Positions 31,525-43,437 of a DNA stretch of 64,000 bases are shown here, one piece after another. The first letter of the stretch is position 1. The number at the start of each line of letters is the position of its first letter. Source of the DNA: Cavia porcellus. Lineage: Eukaryota > Chordata > Mammalia > Rodentia > Caviidae. Where the stretch lies: the NCBI RefSeq assembly GCF_034190915.1, contig NW_026947486.1, positions 17,324,001 through 17,388,000 of the forward strand, written 5' to 3'. A model generated the notes under the pieces. It was not told where the DNA came from. It did not search any database and was given only the letters and a program-made list of their open reading frames with translations. A program made the position numbers and the translations under genes.

Positions 31525-34500
31525 ATGCAACAGCAGAGAAATAACATGTCAACAATAAACCAGCATTTAACAGTAATAACCCTTAATGGAAATGGTCTCA
31601 ATGCACCAATCAAAACAAAGAGACTAGTAGAATGGATTAAGAAACAAAATCCAACCATATGCTGCTTACAGGAAACCCATCTAACCCAGAAGGATACTCA
31701 CAGACTGAAAGTCAAAGGATGGAAAACAATACTTCATGCAGCAGGAATCCAAAAAAAGGCAGCAATAGCCATTCTGTTTGCAGACAACGTGAACTTTAAA
31801 CCAACAGTGACTATAAAGGACAAAAAAGGTCACTACATACTCGTAAGGGGGAAAACTCCAAAAGGAAGAGATAACTATCTTAAATATATACGCAACAAAC
31901 TCCAGAGCACCCAGTTATATAAAACAATTATAAACAGAAATGAAAACTCAAATTATCAGTAACACAATTGTAACAGGAGACCTTAATATGCCATTGACAC
32001 CAAGGGACAGATCAACCAGAGAGAAAATCAGCAAAGAAATAACAGAACTGAATCACACCTGCGAGCAAACAGATTTGATAGACATATACAGAATGTTCCA
32101 CCCAACAACATCAGAATACACATTCTTCTCAGCAGTACATGGATCATTCTCTAAAATAGACCATATATTAGCTCACAGAATATATTTAAACAAATGCAAA
32201 AGAGTTGAAATCATCCCTTGCATTTTATCAAATCATAGTGCTCTGAAATTAGAAATTAATGATAAAAGATACTGCAAAAATCACGCAAAACATATGGAAA
32301 CTGAATAACACCCTCTTGAGTAATCAGTGGGTCACAGAAGAAATTAAAGAAGAAATTAAACAATACCTAAAGGAAAATGAAAAGGCAGATACAACTTACT
32401 GGAATCTGTGGGATGCAATGAAAGCCGTCCTGAGAGGAAAATTTATTGCACTGAGTTCCCACATCAGGAAAACAGAACGAATACAAATAAATAACTTGAT
32501 GCTACGCCCCAAACAGCTAGAAAAAGAAGAGCAAGTCAAGCCCAAAGCCAAAAGAAGAGAGGAAATTATAAAAATCAGAGCAGAAATCAATGCAATAGAG
32601 ACTAAGAAAACAATCCAAAGATTCAACGAATCAAAGAGTTGGTTCTTTGAAAGAATAAATAAAATCAATAAGTCCCTAGCCAACCTTATTTTAAAAAGGA
32701 AGAAAAAGCTCAAATTCATGCAATAAGGAATGAAAAAGGTGAAATCACTACAGACCCAATAGAAATACAGAAGATCATAAACACCTATTTTGAAAACCTC
32801 TACTCTCAAAAGTTTGATAACACAGAAGAAATAGACAGATTCTTAGAAACATATGAAGTACCAAAGCTAGATCAAGAGGATGTAAAACTGTTGAATAACC
32901 CAATCTCTGTTAATGAAATTGAAAATATAATTAAGTCCTTACCTACAAAGAAGAGCCCAGGCCCAGATGGATTCACTGCAGAATTCTACAAGAAATACAA
33001 AGAAGACCTAATGCTGACACTCCTCAAACTATTCAATGAAGTTGAAAGGGAAGCAATCCTTCCTAAGTCATTCCTGGAAGCAAATATTACTCTAGTACCC
33101 AAACCTGAGAAAGACCCAACTGAAAAAGAAAACTATAGACTGACCTCCCTAATGAAAACAGATACAAAAATCCTCAATAAAATATTGGTCAATAGGATGC
33201 AGCAAATCATCAAGAAGATTATACACCATGACCAAGTGGGATTCATCCCAGGAATGCAAGGATGTTTCAACATACGTAAATCAATAAATGTAATCCGCCA
33301 TATCAATGAAGCCAAAAGTAAGAATCACATGATCATTGCTATAGATTCAGAAAATGCCTTCAATAAGGTCCAACATTTATTCATGATAAGAACTTAACAG
33401 AAAATTGGAATAGATGGTCTTTACCTCAATATAATAAAGGCAATTTATGACAAACCAACAGTCAGCATCATACTAAAAGGCCAAAAATTGAAAGCCTTCA
33501 CTTTAAAATCAGGCAGAAGACAAGGATGTCCTTTATCACCATCCTATTTAATATACTACTGGAAGTACTAGCCAGAGCAATTAGGCAAGAGAGAGAAATA
33601 AAACGGGTAAAGATAGGAAAAGGAGAAGTTAAATTATCATTGTTTGCAGATGACATGACACTCTACGTGGAAGACCCCCTAAACTCCATTGAAAGACTCT
33701 TAGATACAATCAATAAATTCAGTAACGAGGCTGGATACAAAATCAATACTCAGAAATCAATAGCATTCCTGTACACAAACAACAAAATCACAGAGAGGGA
33801 AATAAGAGAAACTACACTCTTCACATTAGGAAGCAAAAAAATGAAATACTTAGGAATTACTCTTATGAAAGAAGTGAAAGATTTATACAGTGAAAATTAT
33901 AATACACTGATAAAAGAAATTGAAGATGATCTCAGAAAATGGAAAGACATCCCTTGCTCATGGATAGGAAGAACAAACATTGTGAAAATGGACATTCTCC
34001 CAAAACTTTTATACAGATTCAATGGAATCCCAATAAAAATACCATCAACATACCTTATAGATCTAGAGAAATCACTCCTAAATTTCATCTGGAACCAGAA
34101 GAGACCTAGAATAGTAAAGGCAATTTTAAGCAGCAAAGACAAAGCAGGAGGCATCACAATCCCTGACTTGAAGTTATACTACAAAACAACAGTAGTAAGA
34201 TCAACATGGTATTGGAATCAAAACAGAGTCGAAGATCAATGGCATAGATTATAAGATACAACCACAACTACAAACACACTCAACCACTTTATCTTTGATA
34301 AAGCAGCCAAGCAGGTTCACTGGAAGAATGACAGTCTCTTTAATAAATGGTGCTGGATAACCTGGCTGTCCATTTGCCAACAACTGAAGCTATACCCATG
34401 TCTATCACCATGTACTAAATTAAAATCTAAGTGGATCAAAGATCTGAATATTAAAACAGAAACAGTAAATCTATTGGAAGACAAATTGGGTAGAAACCTT

Positions 34501-35339
34501 TAAGACATAGGAGTAGGTAGAGAATTCATGAACAGGACTCAAACCGCACGGGAAATACTTCCCAGAATCAATAACTGGGACCACTTCTTATTAAAAAGTT
34601 TCCACATGTCAAAAGAAATCTCCAGCATAGTGAAAAGAAAACCCACAAACGGGGAAAAGATTTTAGTGAACTCTTTCTCACACAAGGGACTCTTGTCTAA
34701 AACATATAAAGAATTTTAAAAAAAACTCAGACCTCCAAAATTCAAAGATGCAATCCAAAAATGGGCATCTGAGATGAATACGCAATTCTCAGATGAAGAA
34801 ATGCAAATGGCAAATAAAAACATGAAAAAATGTTCATCATCATTGGTCATTAGAGAAATGCAGATTAAAACCACACTGAGATACCATCTCACTCCTGAAA
34901 GAATGGCCAGGATCAAGAAAACCAACAACAACAAATGCTGGAGAGGCTGTGGGGAAAAAGGAACTCTCCTACACTGTTGGTGGGAGTGTAGACTGGTGCA
35001 GCCTTTGTGGAGTTCAGTCTGGAGATTTCTCAAAAAGCTGGGATTGGAAGTCCCATTTATTCCAGCTATTCCACTTTTAGGCATATTCCCAGAAGAACTG
35101 AAAGCATCATACCACAGTGATATATGTGCACCTATGTAGCACAATTTGTAATCGCCAGATCTTCGAAACAACCCAAGTGTCCATGGCCTGAGGAATGGAT
35201 TAAAAATTTGTGGTATTTTTATACAATGGAGTATTATTCAGCTATAAAGAAGGATCACATTGAGATATTTATCAATAAATGGGCGGAGCTTGAGACCATA
35301 CTCATAAGTGAAATAAATCAATCTCGCATGTGTGAATAA
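31525..35339 (+). pseudogene. L1 ORF2 of element E, broken
   Basis: Endonuclease motifs in the first 240 codons (GNGLNAP, CCLQETHL, VTGDLNMPL), then reverse transcriptase ([12 protein letters not shown], and [11 protein letters not shown] near 33643, retaining the catalytic Asp pair), then the post-RT region and the Cys/His end ([14 protein letters not shown] near 34937). Damage includes an extra G near 31850, further shifts near 32260 and 32700, a TAA at 33395, a TAA at 34252-34254 shared with element D, and an 8-base loss near 35137. The longest uninterrupted run is 242 codons (33526-34254). Confidence 0.94.
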
Positions 35340-36532
35340 CGATTAGTTTCCCTAATGTAAGTAATGATTCAAATATATAAAAATATGTGGTAATCATGAT
35401 TCCCCATTATGTGGCCTTGAAGCCTTATAAAGTTTTCACTTATTAATTGGAAAGGCTTTTTTCTGGGCTTCTTGATATGGAAATATTTGAAGCTATAGTA
35501 TATGAAGTTTTATTCAAATATTTCAAGGAAAAAGACAGACACTATTGTAACTACTATTAAGTCGGGTTTGGTGGTGAAGCACTACGTTGCTGAAACAGTC
35601 ATGCTTTGACCTGTATTGTTATATTGTTATGTCCTGTTTTATCTCAATCTCTCCCTTATTCATTAAAAAATTATTCAGTTATTTTTTATGTTTTTTTTAA
35701 TTAAGGGGAAAAATTAAAAAAAATAGCAGGGTATATAATAGTAACTTTTTTGATTTCCTATTAACTTGTTTTGAAGTCCTGTAATACTCCCACTATCTTG
35801 TTTTGACTGATTAGACTCTGTTCCATTCTGTATGATCGCATCAAGTTTGAGGGTATAGGCAACTACTTTGAAGGCAATAAGATTCACTAAGATGCCCATT
35901 CTGGTTTGACTATTGTCTCCTTTGGAAGTCCTGTAATGTTTACAATGCTTAAGTTTTATTGGTCTTGTTCTCTACTGTTTTGTTCAACTTTATAATATCT
36001 AATGAAATAGACAATTCTTTTTAAGGAAACCAGAGACATCGTTGATAACCATTGTTGATAACCTTGTACTCTGTTTTACATCATATGCTGTGTCTATCCT
36101 TGGTTTTGACTGACAGCTTTGTTTTGCCATATTTGACTTTATTCTCTCCCCCCCCAAAAAAGTAATAAGAACTAAGGAGTAATGAAACCCAAAATGTGTA
36201 AATTTTGTTGTAAAAAAGAGAGGGAAAAAAAGAGCTCTAAAGGATACAACAGCAAGTGTGTTTAGGGATGTTAAATAGCTGCCCATATTAATGTTTTTGT
36301 TTGCATCATTGAACACAACTGTTTGCAGTCTCACTGTTTGAATGTCCACTTTGTATGCTTTGATATTGTGATTTGAGCAACTATCTCTAAGATGATAATA
36401 TGTAATCTATTAACTGGTGATTTCTTACTATTTTTTTTTTGTTTTGTTTTAGTTCTGTATTACTTGTACCCTTACACCGTTTTGTTTTGTTGTGCTTTTT
36501 CTCTTTTTCCTTTCAAATAAAATTTTTAAAAA
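35340..36532 (+). repeat. 3' UTR of L1 E
   Basis: About 1.19 kb and collinear with that of D. From the 'attaattgg' block to the 'aaatatttcaagg' block is 74 bases here and in D, against about 352 in element C. A C-run 'ctcccccccc' followed by A's near 36150 also matches D. Confidence 0.85.
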
Positions 36533-36546
36533 AAGAGTCACTGAAG
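36533..36546 (+). repeat. Right target-site duplication of L1 element E
   Basis: Second copy of 'aagagtcactgaag', directly after the A-rich tail. Confidence 0.93.
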
Positions 36547-36800
36547 TGTTGCATGCATGTATTAACAGTTCTTTTTCATTTCTGGGTAGTATTTTGTTTC
36601 ATAGTTATGCACCTGTAAGTGATGTATTGAAGTTTCAATTTCTCTCGTTTTATATAATTATACATATTTTGATTACTGAATTTAATTCATTTTATACTGT
36701 TATGTAGTTAATGTAGTTTTACATTTTTTAGTTATTCATTTGTAAACATTTTGTTTGAAAAAAATTTTTATCATGTCTTGACTTTTCATTTATCTCTCTT
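36547..36800 (-). mobile_element. Ancient L1 remnant, left part
   Basis: Continuation of the remnant broken by element E. 'acagttctttttcatttctg' and 'ttgtttcatagttatgcacc' resemble the complement of an old L1 ORF2 terminus around the codons for YYSAIK. Strongly diverged. Confidence 0.55.
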
Positions 36801-36887
36801 GTTTTGTACTGGATTAACTTGAGTATGTTTCAGCTTTACCTCAGTTTTGTTGAAGCAAATGATTTTATTTATCCTTTCAATATAGGG

Positions 36888-37242
36888 GGATGAAATTCCT
36901 AAGCTAGTTTATGTCCAGTAGGAGTTCGTGTTCCCTAAAATCGAAGAATGAATTTTAGGAACAATGGAGGTTAAAAGCAGAAATATTTATTGAGCGAAAG
37001 AAAGCTTTTGTCTGAGAGATACAAGGGGCTCAAGTGGGTTTCCTGGGACTTGTCTTTTCTAGGGGCTGTTAGAGTGCAATCATGAGGTGATGGGAGTCTA
37101 AGGTGGGGAAAAAATGGAAATTTGCAAGGCAGATGGGCATGAGGAGGGACAGAGCTATGGTCAACCAAGAAGTTGAATTGTTCAAGTAAAATTGATCAAG
37201 TCAAGGACAAATGGGGAAGCAAGTCACGTAGCAAGTGATTAC
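36888..37242 (-). repeat. Possible LTR fragment
   Basis: Purine-rich sequence with a complement polyadenylation hexamer ('atttattgagcg', 36986) and no coding potential. It resembles part of a retroviral-type LTR in reverse, but I cannot define ends or family. Confidence 0.25.
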
Positions 37243-37339
37243 TCTTTTCTTTTTCTTTTTCCCAGTACTGGGGATCAAACTCACTACTGCCTGCTTGAAA
37301 GGCAGGTGCTTATGCTGCTGAGCTAAATCCCCAGCCCTC
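37243..37339 (-). mobile_element. ID SINE, reverse orientation, with imperfect target-site duplication
   Basis: T-rich start (the tail), then 'gtactggggatcaaactcac', 'tgcctgcttgaaaggcaggt' and 'gctaaatccccagcc'. 'caagtgattactct' before and 'caagtggttattct' after look like a diverged target-site duplication. Confidence 0.88.
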
Positions 37340-38095
37340 ACAAGTGGTTATTCTTATGAGTCAGTGGATCAGTGATTCTTCCTGTAGGGAGTTGAGATGG
37401 TGACTCTTGGCCTTTCAAAGTGATCCATACCTAATCCCTAATGTTTATGCCTAGGGTATGGTTGCATTTATTTTGCTTTCTGTCTTGAGATTTAGCCCAC
37501 AGGAAAAGTTGTGTGTCTCTTCCAAGGATACAAGGCATTAAGTCCTGTGTACTGGCTTCCTGGAAGGCCTAGCCCTGTCTGATTGCCTATATTTTTAAAT
37601 ATCTCAGCAGCCTGTAACACTTTTACGTAGTTACCTTTTCAAAAACATGCATATTTTAAATAGTTTCCCCCAAAAAAGTCTAAAGTTCTTCAACAAGTCT
37701 CTATTTCTTTTGAAAATAGAATGGAATTTAGTACATACTAGTTACTATTTATGGCAGAGTGGTGTTCAAATCCTGTCTCTGTCACTTATTCATTGTATGC
37801 CTGTTAAGTAAGGAATATGTTTGCATTGTTGTATTTGAAAAGATGGTGATAATGATAGCAATTATGACGGTGATTGTGATGACAATGACATTTAATTTAT
37901 GAGATTTTTGAGAATAAGAATTATTACATGCAAAACCCTTAAAGATGTATTTGTTCACAGTAAATACTATAAATATGAATTGATATTATGATTAATTGTC
38001 ATATAAATCCCTATTGCTATAATTACAGTATCTACAATTTTAGTTTTCCTTTGCTTAAGGTAAAAACTACAGCAAGTTTAAACATTGTATTGCTT
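37340..38095. other. Spacer, no gene seen
   Basis: AT-rich sequence without recognised features. Confidence 0.4.
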
Positions 38096-38425
38096 CTCTT
38101 GTCTGAGAAACCCAAAATATAAATAGGGAGCAGAATGGAGGGTGGATATTAGGAAGTAGTAGGAATTGTTCACATGGGAAGGGAAACAAGAGATGGGGGT
38201 TAGGGGGAAAAAAGAGAAAAAGATTTAAAGGAAAAAAGAAAAAATGGAATAAAGCTTTTGTAAATGAGGAGGGGGATGTTTGGAGGGAAGAGAGGGGAAG
38301 AAGATAAAAAATGAATTAAGGTATGTTATGCATATGTACACATTCTACATAATGAATGTGATCATTGTATACTGAAACATATGCTAATAAAAGATGCTAT
38401 CAGCAATACAAAATAAAAAATACAG
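38096..38425 (+). mobile_element. L1 3' UTR of a different, purine-rich type
   Basis: G/A-rich tract (38160-38310, e.g. 'gatgggggttagggggaaaa') followed by 'tgatcattgtatactgaaac' and an 'aataaaagatgc' end. A polypurine tract before the tail is common in older mammalian L1 3' UTRs and is not seen in D and E. Confidence 0.55.
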
Positions 38426-38534
38426 TAGCCAACATATTCTATCAATGTTGATTCTTATGCTTGTTTATACTATTTTATGCATCTCTGATTTTCTTTGATT
38501 TTTGAAGTAAAAATTATGTTGGATAGCTAATCAG

Positions 38535-38662
38535 GGTTGTTAGCTGGGCATGGTGACACATGTAATATTTCTAGCAAATTGGATGCTGAGGTAGGAAGAT
38601 TTTGATTTTCAGGCCAATGTGAACTGCATAGAGAGATTTTATCTCAAAAACAAAGAAAAAGG
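38535..38662 (+). mobile_element. B1 SINE (7SL-derived)
   Basis: 'agctgggcatggtgacacat', 'gaggtaggaagatttt', 'caggccaatgtgaactgcat', 'gagattttatctcaaaaac' are the B1 landmarks in order, ending in an A-rich tail. Diverged. Confidence 0.8.
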
Positions 38663-39179
38663 TTGATGCTTATTTTAAGTTAGTCCCTTAAAGATATAAT
38701 TCTTTTCTGTAACCCGTGCTGGTAAGACAAGTGTAGTTGTCTGTGGTTTCTTTGTAGGTAACCTACCTCATTCTTCTGACAGCTTTAAAAGCTAACCTAA
38801 AGATAGACTATACCTAATGGCTTATTGTTTCACTATAATTTATTTTGATGTAAATTTTCTACCATTTACTCTTGTAAATTCTTGCTCACTTTCCAACTAA
38901 GGATCTGTGTCTTTTTTTCAGTTCTGGAAAGTTCTTAACTCTTAGATAAACAAAATATAACTTTTTGTGTAATTGTATTCTTTTCATTGGGAACACCCAT
39001 TAGGCTTACATTGAACTCTTTTGGTCTACTTTTTAAGGTTTTTAAATGCATTTTAATTTTTAAAGTATATCTTTCCCTTTGTTGGTTTTCAGTGAATTTT
39101 CCTAACTCATTTATTGTGTTTTGAAAATTTTAGTCTAGATTTTATCTTGCCTACTGAATATTTTTATTTCAGAGACCAA
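38663..39179. other. Spacer, no gene seen
   Basis: AT-rich, unassigned. Confidence 0.4.
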
Positions 39180-39405
39180 TTTTTAATATATTGGTATTTT
39201 AAAATATTTTCAAAGATCTTTTTTTTTTTGGTCTTTTTCCTTTTTATCGGTACTGGGGATAGAACTCACGACTGCCTGCTTGCAAGGCAGGCCCTTATGC
39301 CGCTGAGCTAAACCACCAGCCCCCTCAAAGATCATTTTTAATATAATAGTATTTTAAAATATTTTCAAAGATCATTTTTAATATAATGGTATTTTAAAAT
39401 ACAGC
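39180..39405. repeat. 40-bp repeat in three copies, split by an ID SINE
   Basis: A block 'tttttaatata.t.gtattttaaaata' followed by 'ttttcaaagatc' occurs before the SINE (39180-39218) and twice after it ('tcaaagatc' at 39325 and 39365, 40 bp apart). Confidence 0.85.
39219..39324 (-). mobile_element. ID SINE, reverse orientation, 'tcaaagatc' target-site duplication
   Basis: T-run, then 'tatcggtactggggatagaa', 'ctgcctgcttgcaaggcagg', 'gctaaaccaccagcccc'. 'tcaaagatc' flanks both sides (39210 and 39325). Well preserved. Confidence 0.92.
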
Positions 39406-39565
39406 AGTAACGCAGCCTATTCAAAAAATTAAGACAGAAGGGTTATAGGTTTGAAGCCAGGCTCTTTGTCTTAGTGAGACCTTATCTAAACATTTTAAAA
39501 TAGGGTGTTGAGGATGCAGCCTGTTGGTAAAGAGCCTTTGAATTTGATTCCCAATATGATGGGAA
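39406..39565 (+). mobile_element. B1-dID SINE, degenerate
   Basis: 'ggtttgaagccaggctc', 'tgagaccttatctaaaca', then an ID-like half 'gaggatgcagcctgttggta' and 'gatgggaac'. Strongly diverged. Confidence 0.5.
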
Positions 39566-40839
39566 CAATCTGGGCTATTGCTTCACTTTTAGATTTTGCT
39601 TTGGTGTTATTTTTAATGAGATTTTTTTCATACTTTTGGCTATTTGTCTACTTATTTTGGTGTATTTATCATGTGATTCTGTAAATTATTTCTGCAGTTA
39701 ATTATTTATCCCAGTGGTTGATTTTGTTGACAGACTTGGCATTATATTTCTCTGAGTTGGGGATATTCTTCAGAATCATTTCTAGTGTTTTTAACTGACT
39801 TTTAGTTTTATTTGTTTGCTTTGTATTTCCGCCCTTGTTTTGTCCTTTTGTGTTTTTGTGCATGTGTGGGAGTTTCCAGTCAACTCTGGCAACATTAAGT
39901 CCAGAACTATGTCTTTTAATGGCCTTTTGAGAATTCTACCACTGGTATACCAGAGTTGTTGCATACACAGTTACAAAGGCAGTGACCAATTTGGAGCTGA
40001 AGGGGCCACCTTCCTACCTATCCTAGGCTTCAGTTTGTTATAGCCATAATTCTAGTCAGTCTTAGACCCCTGTCTCCTTGCAAGATCAGGACAATCTATT
40101 CAGTCCTCATTTCACACAGTATGTCAGGCTCCAGTCACCCAGATCCTTAGGAAAACATTCAATTCCCCTTATCTTACAGGAGTGGAACACCAGGTTCCTC
40201 AGATTCAAAGCTAAGGCACTTTGCTTTCATTTGTATCGCTGCCTTGTATTTTTATTCCACTTCTAATCCAGAGAGATACTCATTTTGTTTTTGAGCCCAG
40301 ATGTATGTATACTTTTAGTTCTGTTTTCATAGCTCATCTTTCATTGATGTGTCCTTGGGGCAAATGAGATAAGCTCTATCTTTCCTGGAATTCTTTACTT
40401 AATATTTCTAAGAATCACATTCATACTTTTGCTTAAAATCTTCATTTTCCAGGGTGATGGTGAGGAACTAAATTAGCTTAGCACTCAAGAACTTTCAGGA
40501 ACTGAAAGATACATTCCCTACATTTCTGGTTTATTTTTTTGTCTCATGTTGTTGTCTTCTGTCTTTCTTACCTCCATCACTACAAATCCAACTGTTTCTT
40601 ACTTTTCAAGTTTATAACAAATGCTACTTCCTTTTAGAAGCTAACCCTGGCTTTCCTACATGGATACAATGACTCCTGGCTTTGAATTTCAATAATTTGC
40701 TTATTTTCATGTGTTCCAACACATTTGCATCTACCCTTTCACTTTACTGATCACTACTTATTTTTCAATCAGTCTTAATGTGACATCTCCTATGGCCACA
40801 GCTGCCTAATTGCCTTAATATCTCTTCCCTTTTTGCTTT
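39566..40839. other. Spacer, no gene seen
   Basis: About 1.3 kb with short open frames (39816-40043, 40078-40266) of no recognisable family. Nothing else is evident. Confidence 0.4.
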
Positions 40840-41030
40840 CTTGAGAACTGTGGATTGAACCCAGGGCCTTTGCACTGAACTACATCCCCAGTCTTTTAAA
40901 ATAAGTTTTTATTTAGAGATAGAATCTTGCTAAATTGTCCAGGCTGAGTCTGAACTTGCATTCCCCTTGCTTCAGCCTCTCAGAGTGCTGCGATTACAGG
41001 TGTGTGCCACCATGTGTGATCAGCTGTCTC
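40840..41030 (-). mobile_element. B1-dID composite SINE, reverse orientation
   Basis: First the ID half in complement ('gaacccagggcctttgc', 'gaactacatccccagtc'), then the B1 half in complement ('aattgtccaggctgag', 'gcttcagcctctcagagtgc', 'gattacaggtgtgtgccacc'). Confidence 0.88.
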
Positions 41031-41404
41031 TTTTTCTTTGCCTATTTGTCCCCTTCATTAATTTAAGCCAGATAGTTTGAATTTCTTTACCTAGTCCTGA
41101 GATCCTTTAAGTTGGTAAACTGACAAGTGTAAAGAATATATAAATTACTTCCTTGGCTTTAAAACAGGCTCATTTTGAAGATGTTCTGGGAACTATCACT
41201 GCTTCTTGCATGATGTTAATCAGTGGTATACATGTAACCTGAACATTTGTTGAATATGGCTGTTTGGGGAAGGGTCCCTATTAATGTTAGTGTCCTAATA
41301 TGATAAGAAATGTATTTATTCTTCTGTAACTGAGTTATGGTATTTTGAAAAATATGGAAAAGAAAACAAGCACAAAATGTCAAGATTAGTTTTGGTTTAC
41401 TTTT
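41031..41404. other. Spacer, no gene seen
   Basis: Unassigned AT-rich sequence. Confidence 0.4.
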
Positions 41405-41600
41405 TGGAGAGTGGCTTTTGCAGGTATTGAGCCCAGGGCCTCACACACTAGACAAGGGCTCTATTACTGAGTTCTACCCTTGGTGCTTTAAAGGTTTTAA
41501 TTTGAGACAGTTTTTCACTTATCCCTGAATTCACAATCCTCTTGCCTCAGCATTTTGAATCTGGGATTACAGGTGTGTGCCGTTACATTCAACTAAAATC
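41405..41600 (-). mobile_element. B1-dID composite SINE, reverse orientation
   Basis: 'ggtattgagcccagggcctc', 'ctctattactgagttctacc', then 'cctcagcattttgaatctgg' and 'gattacaggtgtgtgcc'. Same layout as 40840. Confidence 0.85.
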
Positions 41601-42558
41601 ATTTTATAGAGGAGGGTGTTGGCCTCCCTCCTGCCTTTTTCTTGTTGCAGCTCATAAAAATTTGTCCCTAGATTAAATACCAACAGACTCTTCTGCACTA
41701 CCAATTGGTAGTAATTTTCTGAGACTTGAGTTTTTTCAGTATCATGTTATAAAATGTAGTTCTTTTTCATTGAGTACACAGACCTCTACTCTGACCTTGA
41801 AAAACATCACAATAGCTTCTCAGCTGGCTTAGTGCATTTACGTATGTGTAATGGCACTAAGAAGAAATAATCTCTTGTGACTTAAAATCCAGGCAAATGT
41901 GAAAAAGTCCGTGGGGAGCTAGATGAACATATGGTAGGTATAAAGAAAAGAGTCTTTTTCATTTTATTTTTTAAAAAATTGGTTTGCCTAACATTCAATC
42001 CAGGATCTAATAGATTCTCAAGATTCTTCTTTTATCATCAAGCTACTATATTTCTCACTTATTACTGGACTCTCCTAGCTGGTCACCTGGTTGCACCATT
42101 GCCTCTATCCCAGTACAGTTTATGGTTCACAAAAAAGTCAAATAATTTGAAAAAAAGAAGAAGTCAGACGATTTGATAATATCATTCCTCTGCTCAAAAT
42201 CCTCCACTGGTTTCACATTTTAGACTAAAATCCAAAGTTTACATTATGAGTCTCAAAGACCTGCACAGTCTTAGAGCAGGAACTTGGATTTGCTCTCCGA
42301 CGTATGTTTTAAGATTGCACTTTGACAAATTCTCCTTAAACGTTTGGCTTCAGGTACAACTACTTTTGCCCAGCAAGATAAGCCTTGGGCCAACCTTGGG
42401 CCAACATAAGGATGCACGGAGCTCTAAATTCCTTTCTGTGGCTATCTGCAGTTATTGAGGTCTAACATGGCCCTTTCATTCCTCTCAAGAGTAAGCTTTT
42501 CAAAGTCAAGAATTAGGTCTGGAGTTATTGGCTGATGTGCAAAGGCTTGAGTATAAGG

Positions 42559-42599
<41 letters not shown>

Positions 42600-43294
42600 C
42601 CTGAACTACTTTTTCATCCCTCATTATCTACTTGTCTGCCCAACACAGGGGAACATTGGTCACATGTCTTGTTAAAAACTCTGCTGGGATTCTAAGTCCA
42701 GAGAATTTCAATGGTAAATTCATGGTCATATACTGTCTTTTCTATTGTGATTTATTAGTAAGTCCATTTTATAGTATCTCTACAAAATAGAGTAGGTAAT
42801 AGAGAATAAAAGAAAATCACAGATAAATTCTTTTTTTTTTCTGAGAGCTTGATCAAAACATTCACAAAGATGTGAATGGTAACCAATCATTTTTTCATCT
42901 GCTTGCAGCAGTCAGAGTCTTTTGAACTTTTAAATCTTAAAAAACTTGATTAAGTGGTTTATTCATTTATTCCTGAAGGATAGAAGCAAAGTAACATAAA
43001 AAAGAGGATTGTATTTTGAGAATATGTGTAACAGTGTTTCACAAAGCAGGCTTTTGAAAGACATAAAAACATCATTCAAATTAATACTGTTAAAAATTTC
43101 TTTGTTAAGGAAGCCTTAAAAATAAAATCTTTGGACTTTTTGATTTGACCAAAGCTTCAAAAGAGTTGGCACTGCTATTAATATTAAGGAAGGTATTCTA
43201 GTAAGAAAAGTGACATAACAACGTATTTTTCTTCCCTATGGGATTTTGGTGACTGCAAATCTATATATTAGCATACATAATAGAATGTATTTGT
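41601..43294. other. Spacer with an (AT)n run
   Basis: No gene is seen. The only distinctive part is the dinucleotide repeat at 42560-42597. Confidence 0.4.
42560..42597. repeat. (AT)n microsatellite
   Basis: About 19 AT units. Confidence 0.97.
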
Positions 43295-43437
43295 TCTTTT
43301 TTTGACATCTTGTCTTTCTATATAGTCTCAGGCTGACCTTGAACTTGCTGTGTTGCCTCGGCTGGCCTTGAACCTGTGATATTTCTTCCTCAGCCTCCCT
43401 GGTGCTGGGATTATAGATGTGTGCCATCATATGTGGC
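43295..43437 (-). mobile_element. B1 SINE, reverse orientation, with internal duplication
   Basis: The complement B1 landmarks are present: 'cctcagcctccctggtgctg', 'gggattatagatgtgtgcca'. 'ggctgaccttgaactt' and 'ggctggccttgaacct' lie about 29 bases apart, which is the internal duplication characteristic of rodent B1. Confidence 0.9.

Larger units (their letters stand above)
29669..36532 (+). mobile_element. L1 element E, near full length
   Basis: About 6.86 kb: two tandem 5' monomers and a tether (29669-30452), ORF1 (30453-31505), 19-bp spacer, ORF2 (31525-35339), 3' UTR, and a short A-rich tail. Perfect 14-bp target-site duplications flank it. It is longer than element D because it keeps more of the 5' UTR. 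Both ORFs are broken. It is the closest relative of D in the window. Confidence 0.96.

Noticed and set aside
39816..40266. Two adjacent short frames that might be exons
   Set aside because: No conserved motif and no convincing splice context; treated as spacer.
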